DNA of 26,100 nucleotides from Isochrysis galbana (taxonomy: Eukaryota > Haptophyta > Isochrysidales > Isochrysidaceae): positions 6,542,955 through 6,569,054 of the forward strand of contig CM030935.1 in the NCBI GenBank assembly GCA_018136815.1. Reading direction: 5' to 3'. The translations under genes were made by a program, and so were the position numbers. Within the stretch, counting starts at the first letter, position 1; the number at the start of each line of letters is the position of its first letter. The notes beneath the pieces are model-generated. The model worked only from the letters and a program-made list of their open reading frames with translations. It was not told where the DNA came from and did not search any database. Below, one piece after another: positions 8,746-17,791 of this stretch.

Positions 8746-9717
8746 ATGTTAGGGCCGATTCTCGCTCGCTGCCCCTCTTGGAATCTATTTCTACGGATAC
8801 TATGCTGTCTTCGGTTTCTTCAAATTCGCCTAGGTCTTTCGACGCATCTTCATCCCTGGATTCACCCCCGACGGCCCTGCCCAAGGGGTGGGCTAGGTGG
8901 ATTCGACGCGTCTTCGGTCTCTTCGTTTCGTAAACAATCAGTTGTGAAGCCCTCGAGGGCTGTCGACTCGGTATCATCTTCTGCTCTAGGTTCTATGGAT
9001 AGGTCCGACGTGGCCGCTGCCGCGTCCGAAAACGTTGTTGCTGCTTTACCTGTTTCTGCTCTTTCCCGGCGGGACCCCACTGGAGACCTCTCTCCCAAGG
9101 GCCATAGCCGGAGCCGCTCTGCGGACGAATCGTCGTTGTCTACCGTAGGTTCTCGTGCTGTTGAGGCGGAGACTAGTGTCTCCTCTTCACCTCTCTCCCC
9201 GGTTCGTTATATTTCTCCGTCGTCGTGTTCATTCTCTCGTCTCGAAGTTGCACCCGTTCTCGTTTCTGATCTGGTTCCCGACCCGGAAGGGTCGGCTTCC
9301 GGAGTCAATGAAGATGAAGGTTCCAAGGGAGCTGCGGCTTTCCGCGCTCACGCCGTGGCCACCGCAGACTCGGGAGACGCAGGGGCCGTCGACTACGATC
9401 CCTCGTCGCGCACCATACGGACGCCGGCGTCTCCTCTTTCTCTCGGCTCTCCGGAGGATCCCCGTTCCAGGGATCGCCCGCCGGAGCCAACCCCCTTCAG
9501 GTCTAGCCCACCGAAACTCGAGGGCGACGACCTCCTTCCCCTGAATTCCGTTGCCGAGGCCATCCACCGGATCGCCGTGGTTGGTTGTTCCTCGGCCGCC
9601 AAGTCTACTGCAACTGCCCGCGCCCCTACGCGCGAGCTCCAAATGTTAGCCGCCTCCCGTGCCCGGCTAGCGGTTCCTCCGTCATCTTGCCCCGCCATCT
9701 CGCCGAAGCTGCTCTAG
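8746..9717 (+). CDS. First ORF of the Ty3/gypsy element, Ser-rich, Gag position, function unknown
   Basis: The ORF of 323 residues has a genuine ATG at 8746 and ends with TAG at 9715-9717. It is rich in Ser, Pro, Ala and Asp and looks largely disordered. It holds no capsid-like helical domain and no CX2CX4HX4C knuckle, so the Gag assignment rests on position only. The last 70 codons overlap the methyltransferase frame, which is open from 9507 and lies at -1 relative to this ORF. This could be a gag-like product from which the next frame is reached by -1 frameshifting, or a remnant of a larger protein. No canonical X XXY YYZ slippery heptamer was found in the overlap (9507-9717). Confidence 0.55.
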   Translation: MLGPILARCPSWNLFLRILCCLRFLQIRLGLSTHLHPWIHPRRPCPRGGLGGFDASSVSSFRKQSVVKPSRAVDSVSSSALGSMDRSDVAAAASENVVAALPVSALSRRDPTGDLSPKGHSRSRSADESSLSTVGSRAVEAETSVSSSPLSPVRYISPSSCSFSRLEVAPVLVSDLVPDPEGSASGVNEDEGSKGAAAFRAHAVATADSGDAGAVDYDPSSRTIRTPASPLSLGSPEDPRSRDRPPEPTPFRSSPPKLEGDDLLPLNSVAEAIHRIAVVGCSSAAKSTATARAPTRELQMLAASRARLAVPPSSCPAISPKLL

Positions 9718-10643
9718 CCGTGCGGCGGCCGCACGCGAGCACTCATTCATCACCCTCTGCCGTACTGCCGACGCATTTTGACGAGCTTTGCGCTGAGTTA
9801 GCGGCGATCCACGACGCCGTGACGTTCGACGCGGCCGAGGGGATTCCTCCACCCCGCGTTCTAGTCGTCGGTGAAGCTAGCGGGGTCGTGTCTTCGATGT
9901 TCCTACTCGCCGGAGCGCACGTCGCGACGTGCGATCTACGACCGTCGGAGATCGACTACATTCCCCACTTCTGCGGAGATGCTCTTCACATTCAAAACCT
10001 CGGTTGGGACCTCGTGGTCGCGCATCCGCCGTGCACGTATTTGTCGGCGGTGAGTTGCCAGTGGCTCGATCGGGAGCCGGGACGACGCCAGGCTCTCGAA
10101 TCCGCCGCTAGAGTCTTCCTCGCCATGGCAAGCGCCGACGCGCCTTTCGTTGCCGTCGAAAATCCTCGAATGCACGCGGAAGCCTCTGCCTTAGTCGGGG
10201 GGTTGCGACCGCGGCAGTTTGTGCAGCCGTGGCAGCACGGCACGGGCCATCAAAAGGCAACTGGCCTGTACCTGACGGCTTCACTCCCGCCCCTGCAGCC
10301 TTCGAAGATTGTCGAGGGACGTCTATCCGCGATGGCGGATCTATCGCCGTCGCCCCACCGTGGCGCCCTTCGCAGCCGCACCTATGTGGGCATTGCCGGT
10401 GCAATGGCGGCCCAGTGGATGCCGGTCTTGCGCCGTTATGCGCGCGAAGCCAAGGCGTCGCGTTCGCTCGACTTCACGGTGGACTGGGCAATTTCCCAAG
10501 CTGCTGCCAGCTTGAGAGAACGCCCTTCGCTTTGCTCGACCGGCTTCGAACTGGCTGAGCCGAGGACGGCTCTGGCTCGCTTCATGGAGGGGGAGGCGAG
10601 GCAGCTTCTAGCTCTCACCTCACGCCTCCCAGCGGTACGCTAG
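9507..10643 (+). CDS. DNA cytosine-C5 methyltransferase-like protein encoded in the retrotransposon
   Basis: The frame is open from 9507 (after a TAG at 9504) to TAG at 10641-10643. It has no ATG before the conserved domain; the nearest listed start is TTG at 9585, which I use for numbering (352 residues). The SAM-binding glycine motif is GEASG (96-100), followed by CDL, the GDAL segment, WDLVVAHPPCTYLS with the catalytic-type PPC Cys at 150, and VENP (191-194), the counterpart of the ENV motif. Further on, QPWQHG, HQKATGLYL, and RSRTYVGIAGAMAAQW match the C-terminal pattern of small phage and prophage proteins annotated as cytosine methyltransferases. The target-recognition part is very short, as in that family. 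The likely role is methylating element DNA, or a host factor captured from a phage-like source. It lies between the first ORF and Pol, each junction at -1, so it is probably made as part of a frameshifted polyprotein. Confidence 0.85.
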   Translation, partial: PTETRGRRPPSPEFRCRGHPPDRRGWLFLGRQVYCNCPRPYARAPNVSRLPCPASGSSVILPRHLAEAALAVRRPHASTHSSPSAVLPTHFDELCAELAAIHDAVTFDAAEGIPPPRVLVVGEASGVVSSMFLLAGAHVATCDLRPSEIDYIPHFCGDALHIQNLGWDLVVAHPPCTYLSAVSCQWLDREPGRRQALESAARVFLAMASADAPFVAVENPRMHAEASALVGGLRPRQFVQPWQHGTGHQKATGLYLTASLPPLQPSKIVEGRLSAMADLSPSPHRGALRSRTYVGIAGAMAAQWMPVLRRYAREAKASRSLDFTVDWAISQAAASLRERPSLCSTGFELAEPRTALARFMEGEARQLLALTSRLPAVR

Positions 10644-13600
10644 TGTCCGATTCGGTAGTCGTGATCTCAGACGCGGGCCCCGTTGCCGATGCGTCTCGCC
10701 TGCTCCATCGGAAGGACTCGGAAACCAACGCATCGCAAGACGGGACCGTGGCGGAAGTGGACTGCTTCACGCCGTGGGAGTGGCCCATGAAGGACCGCTC
10801 TACAACGCCAGGCCCTCCAAACACGGTGAAGAAGCGCCGCAGCAAGTGGCAGGTCTTCGATCGTGATGTAATTTCGGGGGTCCATCGGTGGCAGGATGTC
10901 ACGCCTTCCATCGCCCAAGAAATCGCTGAGCAAGCGGCAGCTGCGGAGCCGTCGGAACCTTCCATCTTGTCTCGACTGGGCTCCCAAGGCATCAATGCAC
11001 TATCTCCGAGCGCCTCCTTCACGGCTGGCGACGAGGGAGTGGCCGAACTGACCAATTCGTTCGTAGCCGAAAGGCCACTCGAAACCTGGGATGTCGGGCC
11101 CGACTCGGGAGAAGATGACACGCCCGAGATGCCAGAACACCGGAGCATGCAGACCCTCGAGACCAAGCCCTCCGACGCCGCCGAAGGAGAGGGTACTCCA
11201 CGGGCACTGTGTTGCGATGGGGCTGCCGCTAGGGGTCTCAGTGCGGCTGGTTTTTCCGAGTTGTCGAAGCTTCCGAAGACAGACTTGCAGAAGTCCCTGG
11301 AGAAGGAATGGTCACGCCAAATGGATCAACCTCGGCATCCGACGGACCGTCGAGGGCTAGGCTATGATGGCGTGCCTAACCCCTCTAGTTCGGCAGAGGC
11401 ATCCCCATACTCTTCAATACCATTCGTGCCGCAGACGGTAGCCGCCGCTATCGAGCGAGTGCCCCACGTCGATGAATCTTCTCCGTCCAGGCCAGCCTCC
11501 AATCCAACCACCCCGTCACCCGGAGCCGGAACCTCGCTTCCAGTAGAATCTATCGCGGACACGCCGCCGCCGCTCTACCCTCGTCACTGCCTCTATGTCC
11601 GCGATCTCGTGGTCTGCCGTGCCGATGGCGACCGCGCAGCTCAAGGGTTCGTTCTCCCGGACGTTGCCCTCACGGTGAACAGCACCCTGGCTGACACTGG
11701 AGCGGGCCCGTCAGTAATCACCACTGCTCTTCTCGATCGACTACCTGAAGACGCTTGCGTCGAACGCGTATCGGACGCTACCGTCCCCAACCTACATGGG
11801 CCGGACGGCCTTCCTCTCATCACTAGGGGCCGGGCTAGCCTCGTCTTCTCCTTGTCCGGTCGCCTCTTCCGTCATTCGTTCGCGGTCATCGAAGGAAACG
11901 CGATGCTGCTGCTCGGGAACGATTTTTTGGCCGCTCACTCCGCTACCATTTCTCTCGACGCCGCGAGCTCAGAGGGAAGCCTCCGCCTCCGTCCGGCCTC
12001 TGGCGATGCAGAAGATTCTTCAAGAGTCCTTTCCGAATGCGTAGTCAGAGTTTCCACGGCGCCGCCCCCAGTCGCGGACTCCGGCTTCGTCGGAGCTATC
12101 TCGATGTCACCCGGTCAGCCGCTGACTGTCGACTTTCTGGAGAGGTCGACGGCAACACGAGAGATCCCGGCCGGATCGGAGGGTGAGGCTGCTGCTGATG
12201 CTAGGCAGCCACTCTATACACCTCTCTTTGAGTCTGCCGACGAGTTTGCGGCCAAAGCTCCGGCGTCTACCTCGTCCGAATATCTTCTCTACACGGAGCA
12301 AGCGGTGACGATTCCTGCCTTCCACCGCGCAACCATCTGGGTCAGGGTTCCGCTAGCTCTCCGAGATCATTCGGACTGCGCGATGCTGGTCGACCGCCTA
12401 CCAAATCGCGAGGCTCTCGATTCGTCTCCTCTCGTAATGCCCACGGTGGTCACGCCCACGGACGATCATCGCATCGCGGTGACGATCGTCCACACCGGGG
12501 TCAATGCGCTGACCCTGCCGTCTCTGCATCCGATAGCTTCGCTCCAGGTGCGCTTCAAGTTGCACCGGGGCTGGACTCCGACTGGAAGCGAGGGGGATGG
12601 TGACCCTGTCACCGCGCTGAGCGAGGAGCAACGAGCCCTACTCGACTCAGCCACCATCGATCCAGACCGGCTTCTTTCCGACGATCAACGAGAAGAAGTA
12701 CGCCAACTCTTGGCCCGGCGCATCAAAGCTTTCGCGTTGCACCCGGGGGCTCCAAACCATACGCACGTTCTCGAGGTGGAGTTGCCACTCAACCCCGGCG
12801 CTGTTCCTCACCGGCACGCTCCGTCTAGAGTGGGCCGCGCAGGCGAGCTCATCATAGAAGAGGAGGTAGCCAAGATGGAAGCCGCCGGCATTATTCGCAA
12901 GTCAAATTCGGCTTGGGCTTCCCGAGTAGTCCTGGTCAGCAAGAAAGATGGCTCCGTTCGATTCTGCGTGGACTACCGCGACACGAACGCCAAGCTACGC
13001 GTCGAGGATAGCCCTCTACCCCTCATTGTAGAGGCTATTGATAGGCTAGCGTCCGGCCAAGGGCCGCTCAGTTCTCTCTTTTTATGTACTCTCGATTTAG
13101 CCTCTGGTTTTTGGGGCATCCCGATCAAAGAGTCGCACAAACATATCACCGCTTTCACTACCCACCGCGGCAAATACGAGTTCAACTTTCTACCGTTCGG
13201 CATCCAATCAGGTCCCTCCTACATGTGCCGCTTGATGGACATCGTTCTCGGTGCGCTAGCGTGGGAGATCTGCATGCCTTACCTCGATGATGTGGGCATC
13301 TGGTCAACGGGCGTGGGACCTTCCGAAGAGGCCAGGGCACAGGCTTCGTTCGAGCAAATGCTTCACCGGCTAGACCTAGTTCTCGAGCGGCTAGAGTGGG
13401 CCGGCCTGACCTGCAAGATGTCCAAGTGTGTCTTCTTTGCCACCTCTACGGAGTACCTCGGTCACGTTGTCTCGAGGGAAGGTCTCAAGATGGACCCGAA
13501 GAAGGTCGCAGCTGTCGCCGACATCGACCCGTCATCCATCAACTCCTTGGAAGCGGTTCGATCTTTCCTCGGCCTTTGCTCCTACTATCGTCGATTCATT

Positions 13601-16060
13601 CGCCAATTCGCCGCTAAGGCTGCTCCTCTCACTGCCCTCACGCGGAAGGGCTGTGACGTGGCAAAGGAGTCTCAGTCCGAGGAGTGTCGCCGAGCTATCC
13701 AAGAGCTCAAGACAGCGATCACTTCGGAGCCCGTCTTGACTCCACCCAGGGATGATCGGCCCTTCATCGTCAAGACCGATGGGGCTAGCAAGTTGGGCAT
13801 CGCCGGCATCCTCTCGCAGCTAGGAGACGATAACCGTGAACGAGTCGTTGGGTACTACGCTCGCAGTCTCACCTCGGCCGAACGCCATTGGACGGTGACC
13901 GAGATTGAGCTCTTGGCTGCCCTGGAATCAATCCGAAATTGGCGACCCTACCTTTGGGGGCGTCGGTTCAAGTTAGTCGTCGACCACTCCGCGCTGCGAT
14001 GGCTGCATACCATGAAGGATCAAGTAGCCGGTGGGCCAGCCTCTCGGCTGACTCGGTGGGCTCTCAAGTTGGCTGAGTACCGGTTCGATGTCGAACATAA
14101 ACCAGGAGCTGTTCATCAGGATGCTGACGGGCTGTCTCGGCTAGCATCCCTGGAGCCGGAACACGAAGACGAACCACTCGCCGGCCCAGCGTCGTTAGCG
14201 GTACGTGAGCCTGGCTCAGAGTCTCTAGCCGAGCATGAACGGTCTCATCCGGTGGCTGCCATCACGCGCTCCGTAGCTACGGCGCGAGGGCTTCAAGCCT
14301 TGGACCGATCTCGTCGTCGAGCCTCCGATTCCGGGCCCGCCATCCAGTCCAGTTATTTGGCTCCGGGTACGCCGACTTCCGAAGAGATGAGAGCGGCCCT
14401 GGCGGAAGATCCGTTCGTAGAGCCACTCCTAGGTTCAGGAGAGACGGTCAATCACGAGCCATCAGGCCAAGGGTCGCCTCCGCCGGCCGTCGCCTCGGGC
14501 CCCATTGCCGACGATGATTCGTGTTCCAGTCCTGTCGCTCCCGCTCCCGTTTCCGCTCAGCAATCCAAGATGTTTCGCCGTTTCGTCGTTCACGATGGGC
14601 TCGTCTACTATCGCACCGTTCCTGACTCCACCGACCCGGACTCGCTAGTGCTCTATGTTCCGCCCTCGTTGCGGTCTCGCTACCTCTTTGCCTACCACGA
14701 TCGCTCCGGTCACCTTGGAGTTTCTCGTATGTCCGGTCTTCTTCGTACTCGGGTATACTGGCCTGGCATGTCTTCCGACGTTGCATCCTACGTCCGGGAA
14801 TGCCACGAGTGCACCCTCGCCAAGCCGCTACCTAGGGCTCTAGCGTCGCCCTCCGGTCTCTCCGTGGGCACCTACCCCTTTGATGTGGTCTACTGCGACG
14901 TGCTCGCACTGGCTCCCACTCACAACTTCGTGCCTGGAGTCTCGGGTTACGACAAGCTGGTCGTCTTCATCGACTCGCTCACTCGATGGATTGAGGCTGA
15001 GCCGTCGAATGGGGATCCCTCGTCGGAGATGGCCTTGGACATGTTCATCCGCTTGATTGTGACGCGGTATGGAGTCCCTAGGCAGCTTCGAACCGACGCC
15101 GGTTCGAATCTATGTTCGGTTCTTGTTTCGCGTATTCTGGAGCTCACCGGGACTGATTTGTCGAGTACAGAGCCGTACCGACATGAAGGTGTAGGCTTCG
15201 TCGAACGCGCTCAGCAAACGCTCATCCGTTTAATGCGCGCCTCGAACGAGGGTGGCGGTCATTGGGTCGACCATTTGCCGTTCCTACTCCTCTCGTTGAG
15301 GGCTTCCTCCGGTCGTGTCACCTCCCGGTCTCCAGCGTCTTTGATCTTTGGGCGTGAGCTGCGTCTGCCCGCTCAACTCTCTGATCCGAAGTCTGTTTCG
15401 CCAACTGCTCTCGAGGCGGCGTCCGCCGACGTTCGCTCGTACGCATCCAGGCTCAATGCGAGCCTCCGCCTCTCTTGGTCCAGCGCTCTCGAGGCTACCC
15501 TAGCCGCTCAGGCTGAGTCAGTCCGTGACGCTACCATCAAGTCTCAAAGACCAGCGCGTTTCGAACCTGGGGATCGCGTCTGCATGCGATTACCAGGCCA
15601 TGCCAACAAGTTGCAATTCATCTACTCGGGTCCCTACCGCGTCGTAGAGGCTCTGTCCGACACTAGGTACCGACTCCGTGATTTGGAGAACCGGTTAGTC
15701 AAGGAGGAGGTGCATATCTCGAACCTCCGGCCGTATCATACTTTCGTTGATGAAGAGCCGCTGGCTGACGACGAGTACATCGTTGAAAAGTTGCTCGATC
15801 GTCGTAGCCATGGCGATTCCACCGAGTACCTCGTGAAGTGGCGTGGCTATTCTCTTCGAGAAGCCACCTGGGAGCCTCGTTCCGAGTTGCTCCGTCGTTG
15901 TTCTGATTTGCTTGATGATTATGATCGCTCCGTCGAAGAGACTTGTCCAGAAGATGTTGAGTCCCCGGAAGCAACTTCTTCGTCGGCCAGGAATACTCCT
16001 CTTCCTCCCGTTCTCGATGCGCCGTCTTCGCGCACTCGATCCAGGCTCCATTCTCGTTGA
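10643..16060 (+). CDS. pol: Ty3/gypsy Pol polyprotein: protease, reverse transcriptase, RNase H, integrase, chromodomain
   Basis: This is a single frame of 1,805 codons from GTG at 10643 (the frame is open back to 10559) to TGA at 16058-16060. Residues 1-330 are disordered with a basic KKRRSK patch. Next come the aspartic protease ADTGAG (catalytic Asp 351), RT (Asp 818 and YLDD at 880-883, with motif DGSVRFCVDYRDTN before it), and RNase H (Asp 1046 in KTDGASK). The integrase has an HHCC zinc finger (His 1352, His 1357, Cys 1387, Cys 1390) and a catalytic triad Asp 1419, Asp 1485, Glu 1521, an exact D,D(35)E spacing. A GPY-type C-terminal integrase region follows. A chromodomain (about 1710-1762) keeps its aromatic residues Tyr 1712, YLVKWRGY and TWEP, and probably guides integration to methylated histone-marked chromatin. 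No premature stop is seen. The start is unclear: the first in-frame ATG is about residue 49, and -1 frameshifting from the preceding ORF is the favoured route. Confidence 0.95.
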   Translation: MSDSVVVISDAGPVADASRLLHRKDSETNASQDGTVAEVDCFTPWEWPMKDRSTTPGPPNTVKKRRSKWQVFDRDVISGVHRWQDVTPSIAQEIAEQAAAAEPSEPSILSRLGSQGINALSPSASFTAGDEGVAELTNSFVAERPLETWDVGPDSGEDDTPEMPEHRSMQTLETKPSDAAEGEGTPRALCCDGAAARGLSAAGFSELSKLPKTDLQKSLEKEWSRQMDQPRHPTDRRGLGYDGVPNPSSSAEASPYSSIPFVPQTVAAAIERVPHVDESSPSRPASNPTTPSPGAGTSLPVESIADTPPPLYPRHCLYVRDLVVCRADGDRAAQGFVLPDVALTVNSTLADTGAGPSVITTALLDRLPEDACVERVSDATVPNLHGPDGLPLITRGRASLVFSLSGRLFRHSFAVIEGNAMLLLGNDFLAAHSATISLDAASSEGSLRLRPASGDAEDSSRVLSECVVRVSTAPPPVADSGFVGAISMSPGQPLTVDFLERSTATREIPAGSEGEAAADARQPLYTPLFESADEFAAKAPASTSSEYLLYTEQAVTIPAFHRATIWVRVPLALRDHSDCAMLVDRLPNREALDSSPLVMPTVVTPTDDHRIAVTIVHTGVNALTLPSLHPIASLQVRFKLHRGWTPTGSEGDGDPVTALSEEQRALLDSATIDPDRLLSDDQREEVRQLLARRIKAFALHPGAPNHTHVLEVELPLNPGAVPHRHAPSRVGRAGELIIEEEVAKMEAAGIIRKSNSAWASRVVLVSKKDGSVRFCVDYRDTNAKLRVEDSPLPLIVEAIDRLASGQGPLSSLFLCTLDLASGFWGIPIKESHKHITAFTTHRGKYEFNFLPFGIQSGPSYMCRLMDIVLGALAWEICMPYLDDVGIWSTGVGPSEEARAQASFEQMLHRLDLVLERLEWAGLTCKMSKCVFFATSTEYLGHVVSREGLKMDPKKVAAVADIDPSSINSLEAVRSFLGLCSYYRRFIRQFAAKAAPLTALTRKGCDVAKESQSEECRRAIQELKTAITSEPVLTPPRDDRPFIVKTDGASKLGIAGILSQLGDDNRERVVGYYARSLTSAERHWTVTEIELLAALESIRNWRPYLWGRRFKLVVDHSALRWLHTMKDQVAGGPASRLTRWALKLAEYRFDVEHKPGAVHQDADGLSRLASLEPEHEDEPLAGPASLAVREPGSESLAEHERSHPVAAITRSVATARGLQALDRSRRRASDSGPAIQSSYLAPGTPTSEEMRAALAEDPFVEPLLGSGETVNHEPSGQGSPPPAVASGPIADDDSCSSPVAPAPVSAQQSKMFRRFVVHDGLVYYRTVPDSTDPDSLVLYVPPSLRSRYLFAYHDRSGHLGVSRMSGLLRTRVYWPGMSSDVASYVRECHECTLAKPLPRALASPSGLSVGTYPFDVVYCDVLALAPTHNFVPGVSGYDKLVVFIDSLTRWIEAEPSNGDPSSEMALDMFIRLIVTRYGVPRQLRTDAGSNLCSVLVSRILELTGTDLSSTEPYRHEGVGFVERAQQTLIRLMRASNEGGGHWVDHLPFLLLSLRASSGRVTSRSPASLIFGRELRLPAQLSDPKSVSPTALEAASADVRSYASRLNASLRLSWSSALEATLAAQAESVRDATIKSQRPARFEPGDRVCMRLPGHANKLQFIYSGPYRVVEALSDTRYRLRDLENRLVKEEVHISNLRPYHTFVDEEPLADDEYIVEKLLDRRSHGDSTEYLVKWRGYSLREATWEPRSELLRRCSDLLDDYDRSVEETCPEDVESPEATSSSARNTPLPPVLDAPSSRTRSRLHSR

Positions 16061-17641
16061 TCCCATGTCTTGGGTAAGGGACCCGTCCCTCTAGGCTAGC
16101 CCCACGCCTCGGCTAGGGCTCCGAGTTCAAATTTCTGTCAGAGCGAATCATGGAGGTGCTGAACGCGTGCTGCCCGCGCTCTACACCCGGCGCAACACCC
16201 GAGCAAAGCTCCTGTAAAAGGGAGAAGTGGGTGGGGCAGTGCGTACGAAAGAGGCCGCCGCGTTAAGCCGCCGATTTCGTGCTCGCTTTGGATCCAAAGG
16301 GTGTTCTTGTCTCCACGTTTCGCTCGCTATGTTTCGTTGCTTCTTGTTCCGATTCTGACCTCTGGTCAGCTCAGGTTCCAGGTTCCAGGTCTCTGTTTCC
16401 AGGTTCACCGCTCGACATCGGGAGACGTCTCGATCTTAGTCGGGGGGTGTCGCATTCATCCTAGATGATGCGATTTCCAGGCTCTTATTTCCAGGTCCTT
16501 CGCCGTGCGGCCACACGGTGAAGCTCAGGTACTTCTAGGTTGGTAGGGTTCGTCCCTAGCGATCTAGAATTCGAGTTCTTGTTTCGTTCCTTCTAGCCTG
16601 TTTGTCAGGTCTAGATTCCAGGTTTCCTCCTTTCGGGTAATCTTGACCCAAAGGAGCCAGGTCGCCTGTCACTCGCTGCGCGCTTGTCTCAGGCTCTCGA
16701 GTTACCTTGTGAAGGCTTGTTTAGCTTCTTGCAAGGCTTGTTGTTTCTTGTTGGGTTCCGGTTCTTTCTTGGGACCTGCTCACTTTCGTTGTCGTCCAGG
16801 CCTGTTCTTCGTAGGTTCTGCTTGGCCTGGTTAGGGTTTCGTTGCCTTCCCGCGTTCGGCGTTTGGCGTTCGCGTTGGCGTTCGGAAACTTCCTCTCACA
16901 TTCCCTAGGTCCGCTACCCTTGGCTTGTAGGTCCTTGCTTCTTTCTTCTCGGTCAAGGTTTTGGCGAGCGAGTCGGTTGCTCTAGCCGCTCGAGATTTGA
17001 GGTTTAATTTGCCATCTCCCCTTGGAGATCGGTGTAGGTTCGCTTCCTAGGTGAGGGAGTCTTTCCCCTTGATGCAAGTTACATGCAAGCCCTTGGCCCC
17101 TTTGGTGTTTCTTCCCCTTGGTTGCTACTCAGGGTTGTTCGTTAGAAGCGTCTAGAAGGTTCACGCTCAACGGCAAGATTTATTCGGTCGTGAAGACATC
17201 TCGTTGCGATCTGTATCCAAAGTGATCGCCGTGGTCGCGCGACAGGACGCTCCCCTTCGGACTCTCCGCTACGTGGGAAGTTACAACGGAGACACGCTCC
17301 GGCCGTCGCTGCGGAGTCTCTCTCTCTCTCGCTCTCTCTCTCCGTCTCTCGCGACGTGTTTGAGTTATCGGTGATTTGGGGTCGCGGTTGCTTGATAATT
17401 TGCTTGGTTTGGGTGAATGATTCCGGTGTGTTCGTGGGTCGGTGTATCCTGTTGTTCTCAGCTCCGTTGTCCGTCGTTGTTCGCTGCGTCGCTGCACTCA
17501 AGCAGCCTAGGCTCCCTCCCTGAGGGAAGAGTTCTTTGTAGGTCTAACAATCTCTTAAAACCCAACACACTAGGGCCGCTAGGAGCGCCTCGCCGCCCCA
17601 CAGCCCTTCGTTCGCCGTTCGTTCCCCGTCCAGACACCCAA
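16061..17641. other. Non-coding stretch between the two retrotransposons
   Basis: No convincing gene is present. The left part is the 3' untranslated end of the Ty3/gypsy element. It contains six copies of TTCCAGG starting at 16376, 16383, 16397, 16475, 16489 and 16616, and a G run followed by TGTCGC at 16442-16453 that could start an LTR. From about 16600 the DNA is T- and CTTG-rich on the plus strand, and a CT microsatellite lies at about 17316-17345. The right part is probably the 5' untranslated region of the non-LTR element. Where one element ends and the other begins could not be determined. Confidence 0.5.
16442..16473 (+). other. Candidate polypurine tract and 3' LTR start
   Basis: Six G residues (16442-16447) are followed by TGTCGC, the arrangement expected for a polypurine tract joined to an LTR that begins with TG. 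The first bases of the candidate LTR form an imperfect inverted repeat, 16450-16460 with 16464-16473, that pairs ten bases with one bulged T. The matching 5' LTR is not in the window, so this is a proposal only. Confidence 0.3.
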
Positions 17642-17791
17642 ATGGGGTTGCCCGACCCAGTCCAGAATTTCATTCACCCGACTCCCGGTGGGGAGGAGGG
17701 CCAAAGCGCCGCGCTAGCCGCCGGTGCTGCTCGCGACGGAGTGGCTCAGAGCCCTCCGGCTCCGCTCGACTCGACAGAGGCCCTCCAGTGA
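17642..17791 (+). CDS. Short ORF at the 5' end of the non-LTR element
   Basis: ATG at 17642 opens 49 codons ending with TGA at 17789-17791. The sequence is rich in Pro, Ala and Gly with a start resembling MGLPDPVQNFIHP. It overlaps the large endonuclease frame, which lies at +1 and has no ATG of its own nearby. It may be the true N-terminus joined by a frameshift or by a sequence error, or a separate short ORF1. No domain is recognised. Confidence 0.35.
   Translation: MGLPDPVQNFIHPTPGGEEGQSAALAAGAARDGVAQSPPAPLDSTEALQ

Larger units (their letters stand above)
8601..16447 (+). mobile_element. Ty3/gypsy-type LTR retrotransposon (chromovirus) carrying a DNA methyltransferase ORF
   Basis: The internal region is recognised by the Pol order protease, RT, RNase H, integrase, chromodomain, which defines the chromovirus branch of Ty3/gypsy (Metaviridae-type) elements. 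Upstream of Pol are a Ser-rich ORF and a cytosine methyltransferase-like ORF. The Pol frame is intact over 1,800 codons with all catalytic residues, so this copy is young or was recently active. The left limit is the N gap. The right limit is uncertain: a G run at 16442-16447 followed by TGTCGC could be a polypurine tract and LTR start. I found no sequence shared between 8601-8745 and 16061-17600, so paired LTRs are not demonstrated. No Gag capsid or zinc knuckle was found. Confidence 0.9.

Noticed and set aside
9507..10643. Canonical -1 slippery heptamers in the two frame overlaps
   Set aside because: Codon-by-codon reading of both overlaps gave no X XXY YYZ site, so no such site is annotated.
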